DNA from: Folioceros fuciformis
Taxonomy: Eukaryota; Anthocerotophyta; Anthocerotopsida; Anthocerotales
Assembly: GCA_049999805.1 (NCBI GenBank)
Contig: JBNGIO010006303.1
Coordinates: 195,466 to 259,465 of the forward strand
Direction: 5' to 3'
DNA: 64,000 nt
The notes beneath the pieces are model-generated. The model saw only the letters and a program-made list of their open reading frames with translations. It did not search any database and had not been told where the DNA came from. A program made the position numbers and the translations under genes. Numbering within the stretch: position 1 is the stretch's first letter; each line of letters begins with the position of its first letter. Of this stretch, positions 9,232 to 22,600 are shown piece by piece.

Positions 9232-12200
9232 TCATAGTGCCGTGTGTATTGTGCTCCCCCTCAGGCCGAGCACGGTAGCTTCTGGGCACTCAACCCTCGA
9301 TAAGTGTCTCTGCTGATAAAGTCCGATGCCCTTACTATGTTGCTCGTTAAGTGCCTTGCTCAGTACCTTTGTAAGGAGGTCGGCTGTGTTGTCGTTGGTG
9401 TTCACGTGATTCAAAACAATTTGTTTATTGGCCACTACTTGTCGAATGAAGTGGTGTTGAATCTCCACATGCTTCGTTCTTACATGTTGGACTGGATTGA
9501 GTGTCATCGCTATGGTTGACTCATTATCGCACTACAAGCTAGTTGGTTCCATTAGTTCTTCATGAACATCCTTAAGGAATTGATGTATCCAAAGTATTTA
9601 CTTAGCAGCTAGTGAGGCAGGGGCATATTCTGCTTCTGAGGATGATAAGCAAACTGTTTGCATCGTTTTACTTGTCCATGACACGCATGATCTTTTGATC
9701 ATCATACAGTATGCTGCAGTCGACTTCCTGGCGTCTGGATCACCTTCCCAGCCTGCATCGGAGAAAGCTGTTAGTGTGAATGGCAGAGTAGGGTTTCCGG
9801 TAAACCTCAATTCTAGGATTTTAGTTCCCTTCAAATATCTTAAAATCCGTTTTACGCATATCCAGTGTGCGATGCCTAGGTTTGAGAGATATTTAGATGC
9901 GATATTGACAGCTTGGGCAATATCGGGTCGAGTCTAGATGGAGAGGTATAGGAGAGTACCGATTGCTTCACTATAAGGTATGTTGCTCATTTCTTTTGCT
10001 TCTTCTGCCATTGCTGGGCAATCTTCAGCTGATACCTTTTGCCCTGAAGCTATGGGTGTTGACACAGGCTTTGCTTCCTTCAAGTTGAAACATTCAAGCA
10101 GCTGATCCATGTAGTGTGACTGGTGTATGAAGAATGTATGGTTAGAATTGCTTCTCTCAAAATGAACTCCCAAAGCATATCTGAATGGTCTTATGTCAAT
10201 AACATCATATTCCTTTGAAAAAAGTTCCTTGACGTGTTGGATGAGAGCTGGGTCATTGCCGAAGATGAAGTTATCATCGAAATAACGCGTTACTATTACA
10301 AAGTGCTTCCATGTCCTCATTGAGTACACACTTATGTCATAGTAAAAGAGATAAAACCACACTTCTTCAGCTATAAGTCTACTGTTTCATTCCATACTTG
10401 AGCGGATTGTTTGAGCACGTACATAGATTTAAGTAGCTTGCAGACCTTGTTTGGATCCTTCATAAATCCTGGACGTTGTAGCATGTATATCTCTTCTTGC
10501 AAAGTGTCGTAGAGAAAAGTCGTTTTAACATCAACTTGATGTATCTCCAGGTGATGTTCGGCTGCAAAAGCTAGCAAAATGCATATGGAGGTGGACTTTA
10601 CCACAGGGCTATACAATCTATTCTCTTAGTCAAATCCTGGGTTTAGTGGATCTTCATAGTTGGTGAGATAAAGGATCAAAAAACTGAAAGGAATTAGGGA
10701 TTGGGTTTACCTCTGGTTTTAGCTGTACAGGTTCAGGTGTGGCTACATCCAAATTTGATGTAGATGGTAAGGATGAGTCATGCTATAAGGGTGATGGATT
10801 ACCAGGAAGTGGATTGAACTACTGTTGCTAGTTTAAACACGGCTGATGGTTGATGACAGTGTCTGACTACATAGGTTGTTGTTTAATTGTGGATACTAGT
10901 ACGGTTAGTTGTGATGCTGGATCTGCTGTTGACTGGTCTTGGTAGACCTCTCGAGCTTGTGATTCAAAAGTGTCGTCATAAGTGCCTCCCTCAAGGTTAA
11001 GAGGTGTAGCAGGATCGGTGGGAAAGCCTTGCACGATAGCGGGAGGTAAAGGTGTGGTAGTGGCTATGCTAGTGAGGTAATGTTGTATAAGATGATTTTC
11101 ATTCAAGTGAGCACTTCTAGAGTGGAGAACTTCTCGATTGACAGTGTCCCAAAGTTTGTAAGCTTTGACTTGGTCAGAATAGCCTATGAGAAGTAGTTCA
11201 CGGCCTTTCTTATTCCATTTTCGGTGAGTGGCATCTGCTATGTGGGCAAAGGCTGGACTCCCGAAAATTCTAAGGTGCGATATCCTAGGTTTATTTCTTG
11301 TCCATTGGTCATAGGGTGTTATATTTGGGAGTTCCTTGGTTGGGAGGTGATTTTTAAGATAGATAGAGAAAGCTACGGCTTCTGCCCAGTAACCCTTTGA
11401 TAGGCCAGCTAATTTGAGGAGTGACCTGAAAATTTCTAGCAAGGATCTATTCACTCTCTCAGCAAAGGGATTTGGAGAGTGTGTATGAGGAACTGTGTAT
11501 TGACGTAAAATTCCCTTTGATTTGCAGAAGGATTGAAAGGAGTGGTAGGTGAACTCTCCGGCATTATTAGTTCTGAGGGTGCCTACTAGGAAACTTGTCT
11601 ATTGCTCACTCGCCAGGAGGAACTTGTGGAAACGAGCTAAGGCTTCATCCTTGTGCTTAAGGCAAAAGATATGTGTGTATCTGCTCCAGTCGTCCATGAA
11701 ATTGAGAAAATATGAATGTTCTCTTACGGAAATTGTACTCATGGGATCACAAATGTCAGAGTGTATCACCTCAAGTAGTTAGCGAGCTCGTGTTGGTGAC
11801 GGATCATTGAAGGGAAGTTGGTTTAGTTTCGTATACTTACAGATCTCACAGGAAAAGTCTTGTGGTACATTGATTTTGATGGGGTCTCTGTATAGTGATG
11901 GGTTGGCAAAGGCATTGAGATACCTTGGGTTGATGTGGCCTACTCTACAGTGCCATAGGAGTGAGTGCCATAGGAGTGATGTCTGTGGATTTCCTTTGTT
12001 GGAACTGTCAATCAACAGTGATGAGGCTAAGTGGATGTTTAGCAAGTATAGATCATTTTATGGGAGTCCATGTGCAAGAGCAGTTTGGGTTAAATCCTTA
12101 GCATGATTGATGGTACAAAGATTACCTTGGAATATTATTACCAAGTCATCTTTTGTGGCCAATTTGCGTACAGACAAAAGATTTTTTGTCATGGAAGGTA

Positions 12201-13405
12201 CATGCAAGACTTTGTTAATGATGAGGTGCATTGCGTTTGATAGTCGAAGTTGGACTCCGCCAGTTCCTTCGATGGGTAGTGCACTATCATCTCCAAGTAG
12301 TACGTGTTGGTCTGACAATACTTGGTGGTACATTTCAAACATATCTCTGCTGCAACAAATGTTTGTGGTTGCCCCCGAGTCAAGAAACCACATGTTTGAT
12401 TTAGTTCTGGTCAACGTGAGGCAAACAGCTAGAATAGACACATGTGACTCGCGTTGTGAACCATTTCTACGTGGCTCTCTTGATTGCTTCTTTCTGCACT
12501 CGTACTCGTAGTGCCCAATATTTTGCACCAATTGCATACGCCTTTATGACTTCTGTTGATAAGTGGCTTGCTGCCTTGATTAAAACTAGGTTTGGTGAAC
12601 TAACCAGATGTTTTCCGTGTGAAGAAACTGCTAGTTCTGAATCCTCCTTGTCTTGCGCCTCTGCCTCTTGAAGCAAATAACACATGAGTTATTTCAGCAT
12701 TGGAACGTGTGCTACCTACCCTATTGGATTCTTCCTCAAGTAGAGCTGCTATCACTTCTGATAGTGTGTTGGCTTGTGGTGTTAGTGCTAGTTGTGATTG
12801 TCGAAGCAACGTATTTTGTGAACTTACGAAAGTTCTATATGATGCAGGCAATGAAGTCAAAAGGGTAATTGCTACTTAGTGCTCAGTGACAGTTGCACCG
12901 CTGGAAGCCAACTTTGCCCTTGCAAAGCGGAAGTTGTGAACATGGTGTTCCACCGTTTCAGACTCCTTTATCTTCAAAGAGTAAAATTGCCTCGTTGCAT
13001 TTATCAAAGTCATTAAACTTTGTGCTTGAAACATGTCGTTGAATGTGTTTCAAATATCGTGAGAGGCCGCTTGACCATGGGTATGTTGAACCATATTTTT
13101 GTCGATGGCAGAGATAAGTAGGTTTCTAGCTCTCTTATCTTTCTTGTCCCAGGCTGCAATCTCATCTACAGATGCTAGTGGTAAAGATGTGGTTCATGGC
13201 TTGGGAGTGGTGTTGTTGACGATGCTCATTAGGCCATGCTCCTCAAGCAAGGCTACAATCCTTATATGCCAAATGTCATTGTCGCTTCCTGTGAAGCGAT
13301 CTCGATCACGAAATTCCAATTTTGTGGTGTTGAAGTTTAGTGTCGTATTCGCAGCAGGTGAACTTGGGCTTCTTGCAATTTGTTAGATCTGATTGCGTGA
13401 AAGTC
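9232..13405 (-). pseudogene. Gag-Pol remnant of the second copia element
   Basis: Read from right to left, the gag (UBN2-type) region lies around 12850-13400. A CCHC zinc knuckle, CNWCKILGHYEYEC, is at about 12490-12535. Protease with DSGAT is near 12370-12390, and the GAG-pre-integrase HHCC block is at 11780-12045. The integrase core and C-terminal part (WAEAVAFSIYLKNHLPTKEL) are at 10870-11780. RT is at 9935-10616 (DVKTTFLYDTLQEEIYM; catalytic box YFDD), and RNase H is at 9232-9834 (SSSEAEYA; TKHVEIQHHFIRQ). At least six separate frames are needed to read it, so it is a pseudogene. Domain order fixes the copia assignment. Confidence 0.93.
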
Positions 13406-13924
13406 AAATGCGAACACGTATAGGAGATTGTGGAGCCTGCGTGATATAATTGTACCTACTTCCTGTGATTAAGAACGAGCTCGTGAACCTCTAAGTGCAA
13501 TGCTTTGATTTGAGATTCGATACAATTGAGTTGAATTATGATGTATTCGGGCGTTGCAGGTACTGCGGCTGGAAACAGTGCATGCAGCATACACGCATCC
13601 ATGACTGTGGCGAGGGCGTGTTGCAAGTGCCGATTTGGATCGTGGTACGGTCGACCCTCGCGATGGCAGATAGGTCACACTCCTGCGTGATTCGCTTTCT
13701 TTGACGCCACTGGTTTTTATGAATCTTTCAGTGTAATCGTTGCAAGTTCTCAAGAACGGTGATGCAGGTTGTCCATGCGGCGCATAGCTTGTCAGTGAGC
13801 GGCACTACCGAGGCATCTTGCTGCTAGGCACGTGCAGCTAGTTTCTTGCATTTCTGCTTCGAGCCATGGTCACTGGTCGTTGATGCCCAGGCGCGAGGCG
13901 TGGAGTGGTCGAGTTGCTTATGCA

Positions 13925-13936
13925 GATCTGATACCA
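13925..13936 (-). other. Primer-binding site of the second copia element
   Basis: TGGTATCAGATC on the minus strand directly abuts the 5' LTR. It matches the complement of the 3' end of plant initiator tRNA-Met over its first ten bases. Confidence 0.85.
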
Positions 13937-14188
13937 TGTAAATACGATATATGCAGAATAGAGGGTGATTTATTGATTTAGGCGAATGCCTTCAATACAC
14001 CTCTAAAGTACGATTACAACCGTATAATTGTATTTACCATTTAATTATATTTATGGTGTATTAATTCTAAACTATCTTAACTTAACAACTGTCTATAATG
14101 TCTATAATGCTCTATAAATGAAACGTGCCCTAATAAGTTGGGTTTTATTTAAGCTCTAAGTTATCATGTTCACATGGTTACTCCAACA
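13937..14188 (-). repeat. 5' LTR of the second copia element
   Basis: This 252-bp LTR starts TGTAAATACG and ends ACTCCAACA. Differences from the left copy, including the 25-bp length difference, show that time has passed since insertion. Confidence 0.9.
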
Positions 14189-14193
14189 GGTCT
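14189..14193. repeat. Target-site duplication (right copy), GGTCT
   Basis: It is identical to bases 8760-8764 and continues into the interrupted satellite unit. Confidence 0.95.
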
Positions 14194-14629
14194 TTGGGCT
14201 TGGCACAAGGAGAGAAGGTTGGGCGGCTTGGGTAACCCACTTGAGCTAGAGTGAGCTAGGCCGAGGAAGTTTTACATACGATATATCATAGCAGTGTTTG
14301 CTCGTGTCACTACGTGGTCTTTGGCTGTCAGCTTGCTGAGTTTTTCTTAAAAACTATCTTGAGCTAGTGCTCAGGTGAAGCTTTCGCAGAGCTAAGGTTA
14401 CGGCGTAGCCATGCCGTAGCAAAGCGACCGCCTCCGCTTAAGTTAAGGCGGCGGACCTGAGGAAGGGCTCAGAAAGTTTTCTTCCGGCAGGAAAGGGATC
14501 ATACGTACCTTTATGTATGTATGGCCAAGCTCGATGGACTTCTTAAGTCTATCGGCGGCTAATTTAGACATGATGTCCGCTTCAAGTCATGCCTTAATCT
14601 GTCGTCTCATTTGGGGTAGGCCTTGTGCC

Positions 14630-14775
14630 AAGATGTTCATTTGAGGACAAATGGGCTTGGTCTGCGGGCTTGAAGTCTTGTGCTAATATGTTCCTAATAG
14701 GAGAAATGGGCTTGGTCTTTGGGCTTGAAGTCTTTTGCCAAGATGTTCATAATCAAAGAAATGAGCTTGGTCTAT
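14630..14775. repeat. 55-bp satellite, right block
   Basis: Units start at about 14630, 14685 and 14740 with the same 55-bp period and sequence family as the left block. About 430 bp of unrelated sequence lies between the retrotransposon and this block. Confidence 0.9.
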
Positions 14776-14963
14776 AGGTAGGGTTTCCATTGCTCTACAA
14801 TGAGTATGGCATGAGTTGGTTAATGCCATATACAAGACGATGACATTGGCTGAAGAGGTAGCATCACCAACTCTATTGGTAAGCAGACCCTTTCTCCTTC
14901 CTTTTAGGTGATATTGGTAGCCATTAGGCTTCAAGGAGTTAGCCCCTAGTCTGTTGATCACAA

Positions 14964-15096
14964 TTTATCTTCTCTTTAGGGGTAGATGGGCTTTCCATCT
15001 TATTTTTCTCAAATAATTGGACACTTTTAATTTATCTTTCTCTTAGGGGTTAATGGGTTTTCCATCTTGTTTTTTTAAATAAATGGACACTTTTCC
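14964..15096. repeat. Two-copy tandem repeat, period about 67 bp
   Basis: Both copies read TTTATCTT..CTCTTAGGGGT..ATGGG.TTTCCATCTT and end with TGGACACTTTT. They start near 14964 and 15031. Confidence 0.8.
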
Positions 15097-15207
15097 TGTA
15101 AACAATTTTCGTATAATGATCATTCACTGAGATTGTGACATTGTTACATTAGGGCGTGTCATTCTTATTGATTTGTGTCGTATGCGGTCAAGACATGCCA
15201 TCGTATG

Positions 15208-15239
15208 ATACTTACGTATTAGATCAAATACGTAAGTAT
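15208..15239. repeat. 13-bp perfect hairpin
   Basis: ATACTTACGTATT (15208-15220) is separated by a 6-base loop from its exact reverse complement (15227-15239). It lies near the left end of the candidate TIR element. Confidence 0.9.
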
Positions 15240-15373
15240 TTGAGCTTCGCCAAATCCATTAGGGGGTACCCTAATAGACTTCGCTAATATGTAATACTTC
15301 GTGGACTCATACGCCACCCGGCATTCCATCCCCATGTGACCAGGGTGCGACTCACCCGTATAGGTGCCGTGTT

Positions 15374-15490
15374 GCTTATCGCCCTTGCTCTCCCTCCAAA
15401 TCGCTCTTGCTTCTCATCGTCCTCGCTCTCCCTCCAAATCACTCTTGCTTCTCATCGCCCTCGCTCTCCCTCCAAATTGCTCTTGCTTGG
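15374..15490. repeat. Three tandem copies of a 39-bp CT-rich unit
   Basis: Each unit contains CTCTCCCTCCAAATCGCTCT or a close variant, then TGCTTCTCATCG. The array lies inside the candidate TIR element. Confidence 0.85.
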
Positions 15491-17229
15491 ATCCCTTTAG
15501 GCTGCCCACCTTTCAATGCATCACTGAATGGCTTGCCAAGGGTTTGGTGTTGATTACTCTAAGTGTTTAACGGGTTAACGGGTCTAGGAAACTGTCCATA
15601 CTTGTACTATAATCTTGCCGACAGAGAGTCTTGCTAGGTACTTGCACAAAGGGAGAGGCCACAACACCAGATTGAGGCATGGCAAGTAGAAGGCACTCTG
15701 CATGTACCTGTCAATTCGCCACTTACCACAAAACAGCTCCCCAGCTCTAAGAAATGCACATACAACAACACCCAGATCACGCGCTGGAGGAGCTCATCAT
15801 GAGCGGGTTAGAGGTGATGAGCTTGAATGTCGTCAGCGATGAGCCGACTTGAAGGTCTTCGGCTAGAGGTGATGAGCCTGAAGGTCTTCAGCCATGAGAT
15901 GACTACGCACTGTATTGTTTACTCGAGATTCGGGTCACCCGTTTTTGCTTCACACCCAGAATGCACAATGACGACCCTCGAGATGCGCACACGTATAATG
16001 GTGTGACCATGCGTATCCTGTAGGATACGCCTTGGGCCCGTATCTCAGGGATACGGCATACCCAACTTGATGAAACCGCAAGAATGACACACCCTATTGT
16101 GTTGTAGCCTTTTGATAAAAAGTCTACCATTCCCGCGAGGTTTTATGGCAATTAACAATGAAGCAACTTAATGTAATTAACAATGGAGTGGAATTGGCAC
16201 TGACCGTTCCCTTCAACAAGCATGACTTCCTCATCTTGGGTGCTATAAAGGGACCCGCAACCTCTATAAGGCAATGCTACTTTCTATCCTTGAGCACTTT
16301 TCCTATTTTACATATGTCGAGATGTCTTTGTTCTCTTGCACAATTTTAGCAACTCAATCTTTAACAATGCATCTAAATTGCATGCTTTATGTTTCATTCA
16401 ATGTGCGCCATCCTTTTGCTGTGTTGCATGACTAACTATTATGATTCACTCCCTCAAATGTCAAATGTTGTAAACAAGAAAAAATATAATAAATTACTCT
16501 TACAAGAAGCAAGAAGAACTACTTGTTAAGGGGCACTACTGATTAGCCTTTGGATTTTTGAGATTGAATTTGATGAAATCCACCAAAGTATTGTAAGTTT
16601 TATTTTTAAATTTAAAATTTTAATCTATTTTTTCTTATTTTATATTTTTAAAAATATGATAATTATAAGATTTAGTTATAACTTTATTTGTCGGACTGTA
16701 TATAATTTATGTATTTTATGGTTGTAGATGTACTGTCTATGCAACCATGGGTGGCAAAATGTAGAAGAAATCATGCGGTGGATAAGACGGTTCAGGGGGG
16801 TGAAAAAGTTTGGCGGGGTGCCGAGTGCGTAAGTGAATAGTGAAGGGCGAAGTGGGTTTATCGCAGAGTAGGGAGCAAGAATTAGGGCCAACGCCAAAGC
16901 TTAGAAGTAATCTGATTGGAAGCTGCAGCTCCCACGGGCTTTCTGCTTTGCCCAATGCCAGCCGGGATCGGAGGCTTGTGTGCTGGATCCTGGTCGTCTC
17001 CGAGACCAGTGGCTTTGGCCGGCACGCGGATCTGACCCGGGCTGGAGCCTTGTGACGTCGAGATGACCCCGCGCGCCATCGGCGTACTGCTGAGGCGGAG
17101 TCGACCGGCTGCCGCTCCCTGCACGCTCTTCCCCCTGATCGCGTAGGAGGGAGCGGCTTCATCCACTCGGATCCACTGCCACCCGCTGCCACTGCTTTCG
17201 AGGATCCAGGGAGTGGCGCTCAGCCAGGC

Positions 17230-18679
<1,450 letters not shown>

Positions 18680-19638
18680 GACTGAGGCACATTTGCGTTT
18701 CCGAGGAGGCTACAAATCCTGAAGCTGGCCTCTTCACCACGTTTTAGTACATGTCATTGTTTCTACTTCATTCGGCGGCGGCTCATATGGACGATTATGC
18801 AGGTTGTTGGTGTCAGTGACGGCGGATCAGCTGATCGTGTCCACAGATGCAGCCACCACTGAGATGCAGACGTATTTCCTGTTTATGGATCTTGAAAACT
18901 CAACGCTCTCCAGACTGGGAAGCCAGGCTCTTTCCAGTTGCTGCCCAGACAGAGAGAGAGAAGCGAGAGAGAGAGAGTGTGTGGAAGAGCGTGGTGCCGT
19001 GATTTGGCACCTCCCATTTTTCAGAGGATCCCTCTGGATGCTCTAGCGTTCTGCCAACCCTTAGTGTTGTAACTTTACTCTAGCTCTCATTTTCGGCAGA
19101 ATGTTCCTCCTTGAGATTGAGGGTCGTGATTCGTTATTGCTTGTCGTCCATGGATGTTGAGGAAATGGCGGGAGCCTTAGTTCCCACTAGCGATGTATCG
19201 CTGACTAGATCCGCAGGGAAATCCCTTAGTTCCCGCTAGCGATGCAACGGTGACTCGATCTGCAGGGAAATCCCTTAGTTCCCGCTAGCGATGTATCGGT
19301 CACTCGATCGACAGGGAAATCCCACTGCCTGCAATCTGAAAATTGCAGGCAAGCCAATCAGTATTCCAGAACACGTTCGTACAGACCCTGGACTCTGACC
19401 ATACTCTGCCTCGGAAGTAGGGTTTTAGAAGGTAAGCCCTAACGAGTTGCTGTGGTAAGGAACGAAAGGGTGTGGGGCATCCCATCTCTATGAACTCCCG
19501 TGTTCATTCCTCTTCCCACATCACTGCACGATTTGGTGAAACTCGAGCTTCTTGTCCCATCTGCTTCCGCTTTCCGCTCGGTTCACTAGCAGCAGCAGTG
19601 GTGGAGCCATCTCATCAGTGAACGTGCCCTGCCTGCCA
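18680..19638. other. Rab 3' flank and WD40 gene 5' flank
   Basis: There is no gene. It contains a GA-rich tract near 18951-18978 and three 49-bp tandem repeats. The last few hundred bases should hold the WD40 gene promoter and 5' UTR. Confidence 0.6.
19176..19322. repeat. Three tandem 49-bp repeats
   Basis: Units start at 19176, 19225 and 19274 with CTTAGTTCCC(A/G)CTAGCGATG and end CAGGGAAATCC. Copies differ by only a few bases, so the expansion is recent. Confidence 0.95.
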
Positions 19639-22600
19639 ATGAAGCTCTTCATCGAGGTGGAGATCACTCCCGACGAGATCCCCTTTTGCACCGAGCTCTT
19701 CCGCACCTTGCGGTCTGTCCAGCAGTCTCCTCCATTGCTTCCGCTGCTTCCTAGATTTCCATTCTCTAGGCATTCGAATGAATTTTGTGAGCAATGGAGT
19801 TGCTGGACTGCGGAATTTGTTTGGCCGGCGCCAGGAATTGAAACGATTTTCTTGCCTTGTGCGCTGCGGTTGATGTGCATTTCTGGAATTTTCTGCGCAC
19901 ACGCCTAGCTGCGTAGCGTGCGTGAGCTAGACTTGTGTGTCTGCGCAATTGCCAAATAGCGTGGGAGGGATCGCAGTTCTCACCGCTCTCAACCTCTCAG
20001 GACACTTTCTGACCATGTGAAGACACGCGATAGTGGAAAATTGTTCCACGCTCTCATTTCCCGGCTTGAAGATGCCTCGCGTCTGGATTCCGTGGCCTTG
20101 GAGATTTCGAGTATCCTCAAGGAAAACGGAATGACGGATGAGGTGACTTTGACAGATTCGATTGGCCTTTTCCCGTCCTGCAAATTGCGGACGCTCATGC
20201 CCAGGGTGCTTGCAGGTTTTGGATGATCTGTTCCGGGCATTTGTAGCCGTCGTATTCAATCGCGATCTAGTTACGCGTCAACAGAGCGTGGTTCCCTTTA
20301 TGTTCCTACTGCCGAGGTAACCGCTGACGTCCTCGTTTGTTCGGTTTTGCTATTGGCTTGCGGGCCACAGTGTCTATGTGAGGCCTGAGGTTTTTTTTTT
20401 TTTTTTTTTTTGTGATAACATCAGACTCCCAGAACTTGCGAAAGCCAAATTGAGGGATTTGCTGATACCGCAGGTTCTAGTCGTCACTTGGCTACAGCTT
20501 CTGTCATACATTGCCTTGTGTCTTAGGTGTGGGAGTGGCTTTGAGACCGCGTATAAGCTTCTTTTGATTTGCTTTGTTGGCTATGTTAAGGTACTCAAGC
20601 ATTTGACCATTAAAAGGCCGGTAGAAACAAGTCGAATGGATTTTTTTGCTCATGCTGAAGCGTTTGCAGCTCTTGTTAATATGGAGTTCGTCTCGATTTC
20701 TGGTAAGCTGTGAATCTCGTTTGTGGGCCTAGGATTATTATCTATTCTATAATTTTTATTTTTCTTTGGCAACAATACCACGAATCTTATGAGGAACTAC
20801 CAAAGGCGTCGTACATGTGGGCTCAGGTCCCTCAAGTGTGGGGTTCTAGCAAGCATGTCGCATTGTGTCTGTGAACAAATCAGTCGTGGTTAGAAAGGCT
20901 GACAGTTCTTGCTCTGTCATGTGCATTTTGCAGGCGCTGTCACTACAATCATGACCCTTTTGCAAAAGCCTGAGAATCGGTGCGCTGCTATAACTATGCT
21001 CGGAAAAACAGTGGAGCTATGTTTGCAACAGGTGGTGCGCTGATCCTGCCTTAAAGTTTTTGGCATCTGATTGTCGAGAAACTTTATGATGATGGCTGTG
21101 GAATGTCTTCTGTTTCTATCATCAGCCGAGTTATTTGTGGCATTTTGAATTTTGCTGGAGCATGCACCCCAGAGAAGTAAGTGATTGCTCGTTTTTGAAT
21201 TGGTATGGTGAAGCTTACAGAAAAGTGTGATCCAAGTGTGCTTGCTAAGCTCAACATGGCCTTGCACAGTGTGACAGAAGATTCTTTTCAGTACGTCTCT
21301 TCATCTGACTGGCTTCTGGCTAGTTTCACCTAGAATTCCGTCGAGGCCAAGGTCTTTTGGCTCCTTTTAGTACATCTCTGCACTTGACCGTCACTAATCT
21401 TGAATATTATCATGGTAGATATGACATCAATTACATTGAGGAGAGCATGGGCTGGATTCGACAACAGCCGTCTGGGGTTGCACTTGATCAAGCAGGTGCC
21501 TCCCAGGCTGATTTGAAACAAGGACTTAGTGACCTTGTGGCTCCATCTTTAGGTATGGGCATCTGCATGGCTTGTCTTCTTGCTTGCTTTCTTTCCCTCT
21601 TTCCAGAATTACCCTTTGGCTTTTGGCTGGTTTTCCCCATTTTTTGTGATGAGAAGAGTACGTTGTTGAGAGAAGTCGAGGAACGTTCATAATTTGAATT
21701 TTTCCACACAGAAGTTTCTCAGCATTTTCTAAGCCAAGAAATCCGGAGGCAGAACGGTAGAATGCACTTCATGTCCTCAAAGTAGACAGGGTAACTCAAA
21801 TGCCTGATGGAAGCCTCAAGAAGCCTTGATCTAGAAAATAACATTGTTTAGGTTAGCCCAGGTGGCAAAAAACCATAACATGTTGCAATATGTAACCTGC
21901 TATGAATAAAGACGCAATTTCCGTCTGACTCCGTTGTCAATGGCCAAACCTCCGGGCACCTTGATGCACCAGGAGTGACCAGCAGTTTAGCATCTTGTCG
22001 TTGTGATTGCCTGCAGGGCTGAGTGCGGTAGAGTCTTATATTGGCCACCGGAGCACCATTTTTGCGATGTCATTTGGTAAGTTTAAAGCTGATTTGCTGC
22101 ACTGTTCACTTCTTGTACGGGTATAGATGTTTGGACTGCAGTGACTTTGTTTCTATGGTACAAATTAAACAGTTTGGTTGTCAGGTATAATTCTTAAATG
22201 CTTCAGCTTGGCCCTGGCAGTAATGGTTGTGAGCTATTTGAGGGAGCGCTTATTTTTCTTGGTGTCTTTTTCCAGATGAAAAGCGAAATCAACTTGTGAG
22301 TAGTGAGAAGGACGGCAAACTGCTTGTGTGGGGAAGTGATGGGCAGGTACCCGCGATTTCTATTGTTCAATGGGTCTGGATATCTCAATACCCGCTCAGG
22401 TTTATCTGAAATTTGTCTGTCCTGATTCTTTGCGCGAATTGTTGGTGTCGAAGTAGGAAGGATGAGTGTGATATGACTTGATTTGAAAGCTTTGGATGTC
22501 TGCTTCTATGGGTCTCTTTATTTTCTATTGATTCTACCTTTCGCAGCTGTTAGAAACTGAGGATCTTCCTCGACACTATGCTTGCTCAATGGACATTCAT

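Larger units (their letters stand above)
8765..14188 (-). mobile_element. Complete but decayed Ty1/copia retrotransposon inserted in the 55-bp satellite
   Basis: The element is bounded by two related LTRs (8765-8991 and 13937-14188) that start TG and end CA, and it is flanked by the duplication GGTCT. It is transcribed on the minus strand. Next to the right (5') LTR is TGGTATCAGA (13936 downward), complementary to the 3' end of plant initiator-methionine tRNA, which serves as primer-binding site. Next to the left (3') LTR the minus strand reads GGAGCGAGAGGGAG, a polypurine tract. Gag, protease, integrase, RT and RNase H follow in copia order. Many stops and shifts break the coding region, so it cannot move by itself. 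Confidence 0.95.
15146..16100. mobile_element. Candidate non-autonomous TIR element (about 950 bp)
   Basis: Bases 15146-15166 (ACATTAGGGCGTGTCATTCTT) and the reverse complement of 16080-16100 (ACAATAGGGTGTGTCATTCTT) agree at 19 of 21 positions. If the termini are GGG..CCC they are flanked by TA on both sides. Inside are a 13-bp-stem hairpin at 15208-15239 and a 9-bp-stem hairpin at 16011-16030. There is no transposase frame. It could be a MITE-like derivative of a TA-targeting DNA transposon; a chance inverted repeat cannot be excluded. Confidence 0.45.
14194..17229. other. Intergenic, repeat-rich, no gene seen
   Basis: Beyond the satellite this region contains two short tandem arrays and a candidate inverted-repeat element (listed separately). 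The last 600 bp run from AT-rich DNA into the GC-richer 5' flank of the Rab gene. No frame shows protein-like sequence. Confidence 0.6.

Noticed and set aside
20474-20590. Reading the WD40 exon straight through 20433-20702
   Set aside because: The frame is open, but the extra residues (VLVVTWLQLLSYIALCLRCG..) look like intron; splicing 20474-20590 joins LLIPQ to VLKHLTIKRP in phase.
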